This document shows, in pieces, positions 44,139-53,972 of a stretch of DNA of 64,000 nucleotides. Position 1 is the first letter of the stretch; each line of letters opens with the position of its first letter. Both the position numbers and the translations under genes were made by a program. The notes below the pieces were generated by a model. That model searched no databases, was not told the DNA's origin, and saw nothing but the letters and a program-made list of their open reading frames with translations. This stretch comes from Desulfobotulus alkaliphilus (lineage in GTDB: Bacteria > Desulfobacterota > Desulfobacteria > Desulfobacterales > ASO4-4): NCBI RefSeq assembly GCF_007830435.1, contig NZ_VLLC01000001.1, positions 254,159 to 318,158 on the forward strand, given 5' to 3'.

Positions 44139-44177
44139 ATTAAAATTTGACAAACTCTCCCATTCTGCCTTTCAGGC

Positions 44178-44378
44178 TTAATCCAAGCCATTCTTTTTCC
44201 TTTGGTAACAGTCCCGGATACGGCGGATTTTCCCTGCTGGCAGGGAAGAAAGCATATCCCCAAGCCAGTCCTCCAGACACCTTACCACAGGATCATCCGG
44301 CTCCGGCAAGGGAGGCAGCCCCTGTGCCAGCCTCAGTTTTTCAAGGGTGCAGCGAGCCTTTTTTGCATCCGGAGACAT
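44178..44378 (-). CDS. Hypothetical small protein
   Basis: The 66-aa product starts MSPDAKKARCTLEKLRLAQ and has a proline-rich segment (LPPLPEPDDPVVRCLEDWL) and a basic end. The ATG at 44378 has GGAGG eight bases upstream; an ATG at 44426 has none. It follows the FtsB-like gene with 75 bases between, on the same strand. I recognise no family. Confidence 0.55.
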   Translation of the reverse strand: MSPDAKKARCTLEKLRLAQGLPPLPEPDDPVVRCLEDWLGDMLSSLPAGKIRRIRDCYQRKKNGLD

Positions 44379-44453
44379 AATCATTTCCTCCCTCAAAAAA
44401 ACAATCCGCCATTCTGGTTTTAACATACCCTACCTGCACGGAGCCTTTCCTGT

Positions 44454-44762
44454 TCAGGGAAAAAAAGACGCTCTCTCCTCCATGCTCCCTGTCTCCCTGA
44501 AATGATACACCATGGCATCTTCCGGAACCATCAGCAACTGCTCCCGGGCCACGGCTTCGATATATTTCCAGTCATTCTGAAGGCGATACACCCGACGCAG
44601 CAGATCCGCCCTTTTCGCTTCCAGTACTCTTTTTTCTTCTTCAACTTCCCTGTACTGCTGAAGAAGATTTCTATAGTCAAAATAGCCATCGGACCCCAGC
44701 AGGGCATAGACTCCGAAGACGGAAATAAACAGCCAGATACCATAGAATATAAAAAGTTTCAC
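44454..44762 (-). CDS. FtsB/DivIC-like cell division protein
   Basis: The 102-aa protein has one membrane helix (FYGIWLFISVFGVYALLG) and a coiled coil (about residues 30-65, EEEKRVLEAKRADLLRRVYRL). This is the FtsB layout of the divisome. The frame opens at 44783; the GTG at 44762 with GGAGG eight bases upstream overlaps the murJ stop (GTGA) and is preferred. Confidence 0.8.
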   Translation of the reverse strand: MKLFIFYGIWLFISVFGVYALLGSDGYFDYRNLLQQYREVEEEKRVLEAKRADLLRRVYRLQNDWKYIEAVAREQLLMVPEDAMVYHFRETGSMEERASFFP

Positions 44763-46327
44763 TTCTTCCGCCTCCGGAGCCATTTAAGGGCCACAGCCAG
44801 CTCAGGACTTTTCATCAGTAAAGCCAGGCCTCCATAAATCCCTATCCCCAGAACAACACCCGTGAGTACCCGCACTCCCATCCCCATACTGCCATCTGCA
44901 AGGCGGGATGCAAGAAAAAGATCCAGCCCGTAAACACATCCGCCCATGATAAGGGCACTGAAAAGGGAAAACAGAGCGCTTTTTAAAACATTCAAGGAAA
45001 AAAGGCCCGGTATTTTTCTGGAAAGCATCCAGGCCAGCAGACCGAAGTTCACCATGGAACCAAGGCTTGTGGCAAGGGCAAGGCCCCCATAGGACATGGG
45101 ATGCATGAGTATCAGGGAAAACACCACGGCTGCCCCTAAGGAAATACTGCCCATGATCACCGGTGTTTTTGTATCTTCCATGGCATAAAAGACGGAAACC
45201 ACAATGCGTACACAGGCAAAGGCCCAGAGTCCTGCACTGTAATAGACAAGGGCCGTTGCCGTACCTGCCACACTCACCGCATCAAAGGCCCCCCGCTGAA
45301 AAAGCAGTGCCACAAGGGGATGGGCCAGGGCCACCAGCCCAGCCATGGCAGGCAGGTTGATGAAAAGCATCCAGCGCAGGGCCTCTCCAAAGGTGTCCCC
45401 CAGATCATCCATGCGACCGCTGCTCACCTGCCTGGAGAGGGTGGGCAGAACCGCCGTGGCTGCGGAAATACCAAAAATTGCCAGGGGAAACTGCACCAGG
45501 CGGTCCGCATAATAGAGATAGGAAACACTGCCCGCCTCCAGAAAAGAAGCGAGAATGGTGCCGATGACAATGCTCAGCTGGTACACCGCAGCACCAAAAA
45601 TAGTGGGAAGCATGAGGCGTCCCACCCGCCGGACTCCTGGATGCATCCAGGGCGTCTTTCCCCTGAAGCGGAAGCCCTTTTTCCACAATACGGGAAGCTG
45701 CATGAATAGCTGGCAGACACCGCCCCCCAGAACACCGATGGCCAGAGCCGTTACCGCAGGGTCCATGCGGGAGGCAAGCAGCCACACACTTAAAATCATG
45801 GAAAGGCTTAATACCACGGGAGAAAGGGCTGGCATGGCAAAATGGCCCAGACTGTTCAGCATGCCCATGGCCAGCGCTACAAGGCAGATAAAAAACACAT
45901 AGGGGAAAGTAATGCGCGTAAGAAAAACCGTCAGTCCCATTTTTTCCGGGGTATCGGCAAAGCCGGGAGCAATGATCTGGACAATGAAGGGAGCCGTCAG
46001 CACCCCCAGCACGGTAATGAAGAGAAGCAGAAGGGCCAGAATTCTGATCGCCGACCTTGCAAAGGCAAAGGCCCCGGCCCGGCCCTCCTTTTCCATGACC
46101 GAATTGAAAACCGGCACAAAGGCCATGGACAGGGAGCCTTCGGCCAACAGGCGGCGCATGAGATTGGGAATACGAAAGGCCACAAAAAAGGCATCCGCAG
46201 CCGTTGACGCCCCGAAAAATGCGGCAATCACCATGTCCCGGATAAAGCCCAGTATACGGCTGAAAAGGGTTGCCACCCCCACCACGCCCACAGCCCGGGC
46301 CACCTGCCGGTTTTCCGATTTTCCCAT
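44759..46327 (-). CDS. murJ: Lipid II flippase MurJ
   Basis: MurJ moves lipid II across the inner membrane for peptidoglycan synthesis. The 522-aa protein has about 14 hydrophobic helices of the MOP-fold. MviN-type motifs are GFIRDMVIAAFFG, the Arg-rich FRIPNLMRRLLAEGSL and PMSYGGLALATSLG. The start is ATG 46327 (AGGG upstream) or 46333. The FtsB-like gene overlaps the end, so wall synthesis and division genes are linked. Confidence 0.95.
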   Translation of the reverse strand: MGKSENRQVARAVGVVGVATLFSRILGFIRDMVIAAFFGASTAADAFFVAFRIPNLMRRLLAEGSLSMAFVPVFNSVMEKEGRAGAFAFARSAIRILALLLLFITVLGVLTAPFIVQIIAPGFADTPEKMGLTVFLTRITFPYVFFICLVALAMGMLNSLGHFAMPALSPVVLSLSMILSVWLLASRMDPAVTALAIGVLGGGVCQLFMQLPVLWKKGFRFRGKTPWMHPGVRRVGRLMLPTIFGAAVYQLSIVIGTILASFLEAGSVSYLYYADRLVQFPLAIFGISAATAVLPTLSRQVSSGRMDDLGDTFGEALRWMLFINLPAMAGLVALAHPLVALLFQRGAFDAVSVAGTATALVYYSAGLWAFACVRIVVSVFYAMEDTKTPVIMGSISLGAAVVFSLILMHPMSYGGLALATSLGSMVNFGLLAWMLSRKIPGLFSLNVLKSALFSLFSALIMGGCVYGLDLFLASRLADGSMGMGVRVLTGVVLGIGIYGGLALLMKSPELAVALKWLRRRKK

Positions 46328-46510
46328 ACGCATCCCTGTTTATTACCCTGTCCCTGAAAGCCCTTGCTTTCCTGAGCGCTTTTGCGCTTGCACCATAGTC
46401 AGATTTCAGCCGGATGCAAACCAAAAATTCAGATGCCCCCTTTCCACCATATGAAAATCCCTGAAAACTTTTGCAGAACAGCGCTTTTCAGCCCGGAGAA
46501 AAAAAAAGAA

Positions 46511-46539
46511 TTGACACTTTTTCAAATTCAGTTTAGTTT
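46511..46539 (+). promoter_or_regulatory. Promoter for rpsT
   Basis: TTGACA (46511-46516) is followed by TAGTTT (46534-46539) after 17 bases, in the divergent murJ-rpsT spacer. The leader to the TTG start is about 75 bases. Confidence 0.6.
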
Positions 46540-46618
46540 TTGTTTTTTAGATAATGTAAAACCTTGTGGTTTTTGATCACCTAAAATAATCTTAAAAAAT
46601 GTAAAAAGGAGTATTGCG

Positions 46619-46882
46619 TTGGCAAACCATAAATCCGCAAAAAAACGGGCCAAACAGAACATCGTCCGCAGAATGAGAAACCGCGGCATAAAAAGTCAGG
46701 TAAAAACAGCAATCACCCGCCTCCGTTCCATTGTGGAAAAAGATCCCGAAGCAGCTGGCAAGGCACTTCAGGAAACCACAGCGGTTATTGATAAAGCAGC
46801 GAAAAAAGGTGTTCTCCACAGGAATACCGCCAGCCGTAAAGTATCCCGCCTGGCCCAGCTGATAAACAGAGCCTCCGCCTGA
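46619..46882 (+). CDS. rpsT: 30S ribosomal protein S20
   Basis: The 87-aa protein starts MANHKSAKKRAKQNIVRRMRN and has the basic alpha-helical S20 pattern through LHRNTASRKVSRLAQLINRA. The start codon is TTG, as in E. coli rpsT, with AAGGAG upstream. TTG starts of rpsT are known to be used in autoregulation. Confidence 0.97.
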   Translation: MANHKSAKKRAKQNIVRRMRNRGIKSQVKTAITRLRSIVEKDPEAAGKALQETTAVIDKAAKKGVLHRNTASRKVSRLAQLINRASA

Positions 46883-46915
46883 AAAAAATCATCCGGCTTC
46901 CGTCGGTCATGTATT

Positions 46916-46962
46916 TAAAAAGGGAATCTTCCCCGGTCTCCGGGTGGAACTTCCCTTTTTTT
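46916..46962. terminator. Bidirectional terminator between rpsT and lptE
   Basis: AAAAAGGGAA and TTCCCTTTTTT flank an inner stem (CCCCGG/CCGGG), so the hairpin has a T-run on either strand. It can end both rpsT (plus) and lptE (minus) transcripts, which converge here. Confidence 0.85.
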
Positions 46963-46988
46963 AATGACCTCCATGGAAAAAACAAAGC

Positions 46989-47510
46989 CTAAAAATTATC
47001 ACCCAGACGATTCACAAGCTGCTCTGCCATGCGCAGAGAAAGGATTTCCAAGGCTTCCCTGCGCCTGTTTTCCGTTGCTGCCTTGTCCATACCCACGGCA
47101 TACACCTCATCCTCCCCCAGCTCCCTCTGCCAGAGAACACGTCCCCGAACGTCTTTCAGCACAAAAAAAGCCCGCATATGAAGGCGTCTTTCGATATCCG
47201 TGTCCGCAGCCGTCCGGGAAAGGGCTGTCTGGGAAATGGCGCGCACCTCCCCTTCCAGAAAGGCCTCCGCCTCAAGGGGATCACCCACTGCCATTCCCTG
47301 GGGGCTGCGGGTAATCACATAAACGAGATCATCGGTCATGCGGGTAGCAAGACCTGCCTCCCCCACCTGATCTGTCACCTGATAAATAAAAATACGCTGC
47401 ACATTGCCTGCAAAGGTACCGGAGCCTGAAAAACCATAACCACAGGCTCCAAGGAAAAGACATGAAAACAGGAGCACAGGCAAAGATCTCAAAAAAAACA
47501 TGCGTTTCAT
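46989..47510 (-). CDS. lptE: LPS-assembly lipoprotein LptE
   Basis: LptE plugs the LptD barrel in the outer membrane. The 173-aa product has a signal peptide ending in the lipobox LGAC-GYGFSGSG, then the LptE pattern with IFIYQVTD and ATRMTDDLVYVI. Its gene following leuS is the order common in many Gram-negative bacteria, here separated by a repeat (copy D). The ATG at 47510 gives the proper signal peptide. Confidence 0.88.
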   Translation of the reverse strand: MKRMFFLRSLPVLLFSCLFLGACGYGFSGSGTFAGNVQRIFIYQVTDQVGEAGLATRMTDDLVYVITRSPQGMAVGDPLEAEAFLEGEVRAISQTALSRTAADTDIERRLHMRAFFVLKDVRGRVLWQRELGEDEVYAVGMDKAATENRRREALEILSLRMAEQLVNRLGDNF

Positions 47511-47638
47511 CCACGGCCCCCGACTCTGGATTCTATACGTAACCAATCAAGCGACCTCTACGGAAAGACGCCATAACACTGTATGCCTTGCCAAGATTTT
47601 TTAAATCACAACCCTGCCATTTTAGCACTTGATTTTGG

Positions 47639-47796
47639 TGCAAGGTACCTTGCCTATTTGTAAGTGACCTTGCAATCATTTCGGTTTCCGGCACTCAAGA
47701 TCCACAGACTTTCCCGTGCAGAACCTGGGTCTTTCAGCCTGAATGCCGGATTGCGTCGTGATCAAATAGCCTGAAACCTGTATTCCTTTTCCGGTA
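47639..47796. repeat. Mosaic inverted-repeat element, degenerate copy D (type II cassette)
   Basis: The copy has GCCTATTTGTAAGTGACCTTGCAATC, then the cassette (47688-47699 CCGGCACTCAAG, 47738-47749 CCTGAATGCCGG) and the right arm CGTGATCAAATAGCCTG. The terminal inverted repeats are not recognisable, and the cassette end is mutated. It begins three bases after the leuS stop and separates leuS from lptE. Confidence 0.75.
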
Positions 47797-47798
47797 CA

Positions 47799-50390
47799 TT
47801 ATCCCACAACAATATTTACAAGCTTACCCTTCACGACAATGACCTTTTTCACTTCTTTACCTTCCATAAAACGCACAGCACCTTCTGCAGCAAGGGCCGC
47901 CGCCTTGATGCTTTCTTCATCGGCGTCCGCAGGCAGGGTCACACGATCCCTGAGCTTGCCGTTCACCTGTACAACCACAAGAATACTGTCCTCCTGAAGG
48001 GCATCTTCCCGCCACCGGGGCCAGGCCTTTTCAGGCAAAGCCCCTTCACCGCCAAGGGCCGCCCAGATCTCCTGGGTAAAGTGGGGCACCACAGGGGAAA
48101 GCATGAGGCAGATGGACTCAATCAGATGACGGGCCACACCGGCATGCTGAATATCCTCCCCCTTTTCTCCTGCGGCAAAGACGGCATTGACCAGCTCCAT
48201 AACGGCACTGATGGCCGTGTTGAAGTGGAAACGGTCCACATCTTCTGCCACCTTTTTAATCGTCTGATGGGTTTTTCTGAACACATCCCTGTCCCCTCCG
48301 GAAAGGGCAGCAAGTTCACCATTGTAGGCAACGGCCTTCCGGGCCACATCCTGATAGCGCAGGGCCAGCCGCCATACACGATTGAGAAAGCGGAAGGAAC
48401 CCTCAACACCCGTATCACTCCATTCCAGATCCCTTTCCGGAGGTGCGGCAAAGAGACAGAACAGCCTTGTGGTATCTGCCCCGTAACGATCCAGCAGAAG
48501 GGTCGGATCCACCACATTGCGCTTGGACTTGCTCATTTTTTCCACACGGCCAATGCTCACAGGATTGCCGCACTTGGTACATATGGGCGTATCCTTTGAA
48601 AAATCAACTTCTTCGGGATAAAGGAAGCCATGCTCCTTGCAGGTGGTGGTTTCCTTGCACACCATCCCCTGGGTCAGCAGATTGGTAAAAGGCTCCTTGA
48701 AATCCACCAGACCTTCGGCTTCCAGCACACGGGTAAAATACCGTGAATAAAGAAGATGCATCACCGCATGTTCCACACCGCCAATGTACTGATCCACGGG
48801 CATCCAGTAGGCAACGGCCTCCCTGTTAAAAATGGCCCTTTCTTCCTTAGGACTGCAGTACCTCAAAAAATACCAGCTGGACTCCACAAAGGTATCCATG
48901 GTGTCCGTATCCCTGCGGGCTTTTTTTCCGCATTTCGGACATGTAACTTCATAAAAGGAAGCCAGACTTCCCAAGGGAGATCCCCCGTTTGCAAGGAGTC
49001 CGGCATCCTCGGGAAGGCGTACGGGAAGATCCTCCTCCGGCACGGGCACAATTCCGCAGGTATCACAGTGGATCATGGGGATGGGTGTTCCCCAGTAACG
49101 CTGCCTTGAAATCCCCCAGTCCCTCAAACGGAAACGCTCGGCCTTTTCTCCGGCATTTTTCGCCTGCAGCCAGTCCGCAATGGCTGTCTGGGCGGCAACA
49201 TTATCCATGCCGCTGAACGATTCCGAGTTCACAAGGGTACCGGGCCCGGTCCATGCTTCCTGCATGGTGGCCTCATCCAGCTTTTCCCCTGCAGGCTGCA
49301 CTACCACAGGCCGGGGAAGACCATAGCGGGCTGCAAAGTCAAAATCCCTCTGATCATGGGCCGGCACTCCCATCACAGCACCAGTGCCGTATTCCATGAG
49401 GACAAAATTTCCCGCATAGATGGGCACAGATCCGCCGCTCACAGGGTTGATGGCATAGCTACCCGTAAAAACCCCTTCCTTTTCCGCCGTTTCTATGGCT
49501 TTGGCCGTCCGCTCCTGACGGGCCATCTTCCCAAGGAAAGCTTCCACTTCGGGGGCCTGGGTATTGCCAGCGGCAAGCGCTGTAACAAGGGGGTGCTCCG
49601 GAGCCAGACAGACAAAGCTTGCACCACAGACGGTATCCGGCCTTGTGGTGAAGACATCAATGCCGTCTTCCCTGCCTTCAATACCAAAGCGGATACGGGC
49701 TCCCGTGGATTTACCAATCCAGTTTTTCTGCATGGTGGTGACCTTTTCCGGCCAGCCGGGAAGCCTGTCACAATAATCCAGCAGATCCTGGGCATAATCC
49801 GTAATGCGGAAATACCACTGCCAGAGCTTTTTCTGGCGGACTTCCCTGCCACAGCGCCAGCAGGCCCCATCCTCCACCTGTTCATTGGCAAGAACCGTCT
49901 GACAGGGATCACAGAAATTGACAAAGGATTCTTTCCTGTAAACCATCCCCTTTTCAAACATGCGGATGAAGAGCCACTGCTCCCAGCGGTAATACTCCGG
50001 AGTACAGGTGGCCAGCTCCCGGTCCCAGTCATAACTGAAGCCCAGACGCTTAAGCTGTTTTCTCATGGAATCTATATTTTCATAGGTCCAGGCCGCAGGA
50101 TGGGTATTATTTTGTATGGCCGCATTTTCCGCAGGCATGCCAAAGGCATCCCAGCCCATGGGATGCAGCACATTAAAGCCCCGCATGCGCTTATAACGGG
50201 CCACCACATCCCCTATGGTATAGTTGCGGACATGACCCATGTGGATTTTTCCCGAAGGATAGGGAAACATTTCCAGAAGATAATATTTGGGTTTTTCCCG
50301 GTCCTCATGGACCTGAAACACCCCGTCACTGTCCCAGCTTTTCTGCCATTTTTCTTCAATTTCAAGGGGATTATAAGTATCGGACAACAT
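47799..50390 (-). CDS. leuS: Leucyl-tRNA synthetase
   Basis: LeuS charges tRNA-Leu. The 863-aa protein has the HIGH-type motif [19 protein letters not shown] near residue 45, the CP1 editing domain with the Thr-rich and [11 protein letters not shown] region, an inserted zinc-type CxxC motif in [24 protein letters not shown] and [12 protein letters not shown] near residue 600. The C-terminal tRNA-binding domain ends [15 protein letters not shown]. The frame opens at 50852, but [15 protein letters not shown] at 50390 (GAGG upstream) is the family start. Confidence 0.97.
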   Translation of the reverse strand: MLSDTYNPLEIEEKWQKSWDSDGVFQVHEDREKPKYYLLEMFPYPSGKIHMGHVRNYTIGDVVARYKRMRGFNVLHPMGWDAFGMPAENAAIQNNTHPAAWTYENIDSMRKQLKRLGFSYDWDRELATCTPEYYRWEQWLFIRMFEKGMVYRKESFVNFCDPCQTVLANEQVEDGACWRCGREVRQKKLWQWYFRITDYAQDLLDYCDRLPGWPEKVTTMQKNWIGKSTGARIRFGIEGREDGIDVFTTRPDTVCGASFVCLAPEHPLVTALAAGNTQAPEVEAFLGKMARQERTAKAIETAEKEGVFTGSYAINPVSGGSVPIYAGNFVLMEYGTGAVMGVPAHDQRDFDFAARYGLPRPVVVQPAGEKLDEATMQEAWTGPGTLVNSESFSGMDNVAAQTAIADWLQAKNAGEKAERFRLRDWGISRQRYWGTPIPMIHCDTCGIVPVPEEDLPVRLPEDAGLLANGGSPLGSLASFYEVTCPKCGKKARRDTDTMDTFVESSWYFLRYCSPKEERAIFNREAVAYWMPVDQYIGGVEHAVMHLLYSRYFTRVLEAEGLVDFKEPFTNLLTQGMVCKETTTCKEHGFLYPEEVDFSKDTPICTKCGNPVSIGRVEKMSKSKRNVVDPTLLLDRYGADTTRLFCLFAAPPERDLEWSDTGVEGSFRFLNRVWRLALRYQDVARKAVAYNGELAALSGGDRDVFRKTHQTIKKVAEDVDRFHFNTAISAVMELVNAVFAAGEKGEDIQHAGVARHLIESICLMLSPVVPHFTQEIWAALGGEGALPEKAWPRWREDALQEDSILVVVQVNGKLRDRVTLPADADEESIKAAALAAEGAVRFMEGKEVKKVIVVKGKLVNIVVG

Positions 50391-50938
50391 GGACCATCTC
50401 CTCTGCCTGACTATGATTGGGCGGCATGGCCGCTTTGAAAGACCGGACGAATGCCCTGACGAAAACCAAGACGGATAACCTTGGCTTTTCATGGAGCTGA
50501 CAAATCCTGAACAACAGTTTCTGTGAATGCCACAAAGCAATGAAAATGGCAAGAAAGTCCATGAAAAAGCCATTGCTCCCCATACAGGAAGATAAAAAAA
50601 GATTGACGCATAAAAAACAATTGCATAAAAGCAGAGAAAAGTGTTCTGATCCAGCCTGTAAATCCATTTTACAAGGATACACCCGCCGCTTTTTCCATTC
50701 TCTGACAGGATTGAACCCGATACCTTGAAATGTGCAGAGATTTTAAAGAACATCAGGATAAAGTCAGATTCACACCCTGACCCGCACCTTCTCAGCCATA
50801 TTTTAAAGCTATAGGGAAATTCCTTAAGGATTCTCAAAGCTCTCAGGCACACTTTTTATACTTTAAAACAACAACCTCAGTAGAAAGGTTTCTGTTTCTC
50901 CCGGTATCCTACCTGCGGGACGAATCACCATTAAACTT
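50391..50938. other. Divergent leuS-rng intergenic region
   Basis: The 548-bp stretch has no convincing gene. Open frames here lack ribosome-binding sites or family similarity. A plus-strand promoter candidate for rng lies at 50603; no clear leuS promoter or T-box was seen. Confidence 0.5.
50603..50631 (+). promoter_or_regulatory. Promoter candidate for rng
   Basis: TTGACG (50603-50608) and TAAAAG (50626-50631) are 17 bases apart. From here the leader of rng would be about 300 bases. Confidence 0.45.
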
Positions 50939-52402
50939 ATGAGCACAAAAATTCTGATCAATGCCGTTGATGCCGAAGAATGCCGCATTGCCACCGTCAT
51001 CGACAACAGACTCGAAGATTTTGTCCTTGAAACCGCAGCCCGTGAAATCACCCAGGGGAATATCTATAAGGCTACGGTCAGCCACGTGGAACCCAGCCTT
51101 CAGGCTGCCTTTATTGATTACGGAGCCGAGCGTAACGGTTTTCTGCAGTTTCAGGAAATCCATACGGATTACTTTCAGGAATGTCCTTCCGGTAAGCATC
51201 ACATCAAAAATCTCATTAAAAAAGGCCAGGAAATCATTGTTCAGGTCACCAAAGATCCTGTCATGAAAAAAGGGGCCATGCTCACCACCTTCCTTTCCCT
51301 TCCCGGACGCCATCTCGTTCTCATGCCCGGCTCCACCAACAAGGGCATCTCCCGGAAAATAGAGGAAGAAGAAGAGAGAAAACGTCTTAAGGATCTTCTG
51401 GACAAACTCACCCTGCCCGAAGGCTTTGGTGCCATTATCCGCACCGCCGGGAAAAGCTGCACCAAGGCCATGCTGACCAAAGATCTCAATTACCTGCTGC
51501 GTCTGTGGAAAAACATCAATCAAAAAGCCATGGAAGCGGAAACCCCTGCGCCTTTGTACCGGGAACAGAACCTTGCCATGCGCGCCATAAGGGACACCCT
51601 CACCCCGGAAGTCAGTGAGGTACTCATTGATAACGCCGACGCCTACAAAGAAATAAAAAAATTCGTTGAACTCATCGCTCCCAAACAGAGCAGCTGCATC
51701 AAGCACTACAGGGGCGAAAAACCCATTTTTACCAAATACCAGCTGGAAGAACAGATCAATACCATCTTCGAGTCCAGGGTTCCCCTGAAATCCGGCGGCT
51801 CCATCATTATTGATCAGACCGAAGCCCTCGTGTCCATTGACGTGAACTCCGGCAAGGCCACACAAAAGGGCTCCATCGAGGAAACCGCCTTCCAGAGCAA
51901 CCTTGAAGCCGCAGAAGAAGTGGCCAGACAGCTTCGTATCCGGGATATGGGCGGACTTCTGGTCATTGACTTCATAGACATGCGGGATGCCAAACACCGG
52001 GCAGCGGTGGAAAAAAAGCTCAAGGAAGAACTGAAAAAGGACAAGGCCCGTACCAAGGTGGGCAAGATTTCCCAGTTCGGGCTTATGGAAATGAGCCGCC
52101 AGCGCCTGCGCCCGGCCATCAGCTTCGGCAGCCTTGTGCCCTGCCCCCACTGCTCCGGCCGCGGCCTCACCTTTTCCACGGACAGTCTGGCCCTGACATT
52201 TTTACGCAAACTCAGGCTGGAAACCCTGAAGCCGGACATCAAAACCGTAAGGGCCCTGCTGCCACCGGACGTGGCCCTCTATGTACTGAACAAAAAACGC
52301 TCAGAACTACTTGAAATTGAACAGAGAAGATGCTTAAGCATACAAATTGAGGCGGATGCGGGCATGATTCCCGGAAAATCGGAAATTATCTGCCAGCCCT
52401 GA
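50939..52402 (+). CDS. rng: Ribonuclease G / E-type endoribonuclease
   Basis: This RNase E/G cuts single-stranded RNA in rRNA maturation and mRNA decay. The S1-like domain is VSHVEPSLQAAFIDYGAERNGFLQ; the metal-binding aspartates are in VSIDVNSG and VIDFIDM; the zinc-link cysteines are CPHCSGRG. The length of 487 aa and lack of a long C-terminal scaffold make it RNase G-like. A short gap follows to the next gene. Confidence 0.93.
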   Translation: MSTKILINAVDAEECRIATVIDNRLEDFVLETAAREITQGNIYKATVSHVEPSLQAAFIDYGAERNGFLQFQEIHTDYFQECPSGKHHIKNLIKKGQEIIVQVTKDPVMKKGAMLTTFLSLPGRHLVLMPGSTNKGISRKIEEEEERKRLKDLLDKLTLPEGFGAIIRTAGKSCTKAMLTKDLNYLLRLWKNINQKAMEAETPAPLYREQNLAMRAIRDTLTPEVSEVLIDNADAYKEIKKFVELIAPKQSSCIKHYRGEKPIFTKYQLEEQINTIFESRVPLKSGGSIIIDQTEALVSIDVNSGKATQKGSIEETAFQSNLEAAEEVARQLRIRDMGGLLVIDFIDMRDAKHRAAVEKKLKEELKKDKARTKVGKISQFGLMEMSRQRLRPAISFGSLVPCPHCSGRGLTFSTDSLALTFLRKLRLETLKPDIKTVRALLPPDVALYVLNKKRSELLEIEQRRCLSIQIEADAGMIPGKSEIICQP

Positions 52403-52517
52403 TAAAGAGCAACTCAGACTGGACTTTTAGACCGGCTCCTGTTTATGATATGAGGATATTTAAAACGCCAAAAAACGCCCCGAACTCTGACATATCCTAA
52501 ATATGAAGGAAAACCAG

Positions 52518-53273
52518 ATGTTTCGAAACCGATTTCCCGCCATATCCCAGCGCATGCGCCTTTCCCTGCTCATGCTTTTCATGACCCTGACCCTCATTGT
52601 GGTCTATGTGGCCACACGCCAGCCTGCGGTGCATGAAGAACCAAAGGCCGACGAAACCATGAGCCTGAGGGAAACCATAGACCCCGGAAAGGTCATGGAT
52701 TTTTCAGAGCTGGATGAAGACAGCAGGTATGCCATCAGCCAGCGGAAAGAAAGGTATGGCATTCAGGACAGCATGGATATGATGGTCACATCGGAAGAAA
52801 GCATCCGTGTTGGCGATGAAACCCTTGATATGCGGGAATATGAGGAAAAGGATGCCATCAGCCGGGGAGAAATCATCTCCCGTCCCCTGGAGGGAGGAGA
52901 AGAAAAAAGTCCTGTGCAGGATTATGGCATCCATGTGGTCCGGCCCGGCGACAATATCTGGAAAATCCATTTCCGTCTGCTGCAGGAATCTCTGGCATCA
53001 AGGGGCATCACCCTTCCTGCGGAAGCAGACAAACCCGATGCCAGAGGCTACAGTACCGGCGTGGGCAGGGTTCTGAAGTTTTCCGAACGCATGGTCCGGG
53101 TATACAATATGAAAGAAAAGCAATTTGCTGAAAACATTCATATTATTCAGCCCTTTGAAAAAATCATCGTCTATAATATGCAGGAAATCAGCGGGCTTCT
53201 CAATTCGCTGAACGAGGAAAACGTGAACCGTATCCGCTTTGACGGTGAAAACCTCTGGATCATGGCACCCTGA
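52518..53273 (+). CDS. Membrane-anchored protein with a LysM-like segment
   Basis: The 251-aa product has an N-terminal hydrophobic helix (LSLLMLFMTLTLIVVYVA) and an acidic extracytoplasmic part. A segment near residue 145, HVVRPGDNIWKIHFRLL, resembles a LysM repeat (peptidoglycan binding), but the match is short. It lies between rng and the yajC-secDF genes. The ATG at 52518 has AAGGA upstream; an ATG at 52503 is possible. Function unknown. Confidence 0.6.
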   Translation: MFRNRFPAISQRMRLSLLMLFMTLTLIVVYVATRQPAVHEEPKADETMSLRETIDPGKVMDFSELDEDSRYAISQRKERYGIQDSMDMMVTSEESIRVGDETLDMREYEEKDAISRGEIISRPLEGGEEKSPVQDYGIHVVRPGDNIWKIHFRLLQESLASRGITLPAEADKPDARGYSTGVGRVLKFSERMVRVYNMKEKQFAENIHIIQPFEKIIVYNMQEISGLLNSLNEENVNRIRFDGENLWIMAP

Positions 53274-53372
53274 TGCTGCAAGGGCCTTCTTCCGGGTAAC
53301 TTCACAGCCTTCCCTGTGACAGGGCAGTGCCATGGGTCTGCCTTGCCATATAAGATAAAAGCCCGGAATAAT

Positions 53373-53401
53373 TTGACGCAGCCCCTGATTTCTTTTATAT
53401 G
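53373..53401 (+). promoter_or_regulatory. Promoter for the yajC-sec operon
   Basis: TTGACG (53373-53378) and TATATG (53396-53401) are 17 bases apart in the 256-bp spacer before yajC. Confidence 0.6.
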
Positions 53402-53529
53402 CTTTTTGCTGATCCGTTTGCTGTAAGGGTGCATACCGTTTCCAAAAGCATCTGAACGGTGCAGAAAACCCACCCATACAGCCAAATATTTTTATATGAA
53501 AAACAACGCTTTATGCTAAGGAGGAAGCC

Positions 53530-53859
53530 TTGATCGGAGTTGCTTACGCCATGGGAGATGCCGGAGCACAGGGTGGAGGAGGCGGCGGTTTTATCCAGCT
53601 TGTTCCCCTGATCCTGATGTTTGTCATTTTTTATTTTCTTCTCATCCGGCCCCAGCAGAAAAAAGCCAAAGAGCACCGGGAGCTCATCGGTAATCTAAAA
53701 AAAGGGGACCGCATCATCACATCCGGTGGTATTTATGGTACGGTCACCTCTCTGGATGACAATACCCTGACCATTGAAATCGCTGACAAAGTCCGTGTAA
53801 AAATGGTCCGTGCCAATGTTGCCGGTCTTTCGGCAAAAAGCGGCGGAGAAAAAGAATAA
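53530..53859 (+). CDS. yajC: Preprotein translocase subunit YajC
   Basis: YajC is the small inner-membrane partner of SecDF. The 109-aa protein has a Gly-rich lead, the membrane helix LVPLILMFVIFYFLLIRPQQKKAKEH (in two parts), and the soluble domain GDRIITSGGIYGTVTSLDDNTL. The start is TTG with GGAGG upstream. It is followed by secD and secF. Confidence 0.95.
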   Translation: MIGVAYAMGDAGAQGGGGGGFIQLVPLILMFVIFYFLLIRPQQKKAKEHRELIGNLKKGDRIITSGGIYGTVTSLDDNTLTIEIADKVRVKMVRANVAGLSAKSGGEKE

Positions 53860-53972
53860 TTTTTCCCTTTCGCCATCCCCATTAAAAACCTGACAGAAAT
53901 CCAATGGTGGCACCACATGGACAAGTGTTGGTGCCACCCTGATTTTTCCTGCCACTGGAAAGGATTTGGGCC

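Noticed and set aside
50393..50852. 154-residue N-terminal extension of LeuS
   Set aside because: Composition is not like a synthetase, and the family start [12 protein letters not shown] has a ribosome-binding site at 50390.
50391..50938. T-box or other aminoacyl-tRNA-responsive leader for leuS
   Set aside because: No T-box sequence or terminator/antiterminator pair was seen on the minus strand upstream of leuS.
50909..52150. 413-codon minus-strand frame opposite rng
   Set aside because: It is the complement of a clear RNase G gene and has no ribosome-binding site or recognisable domain.
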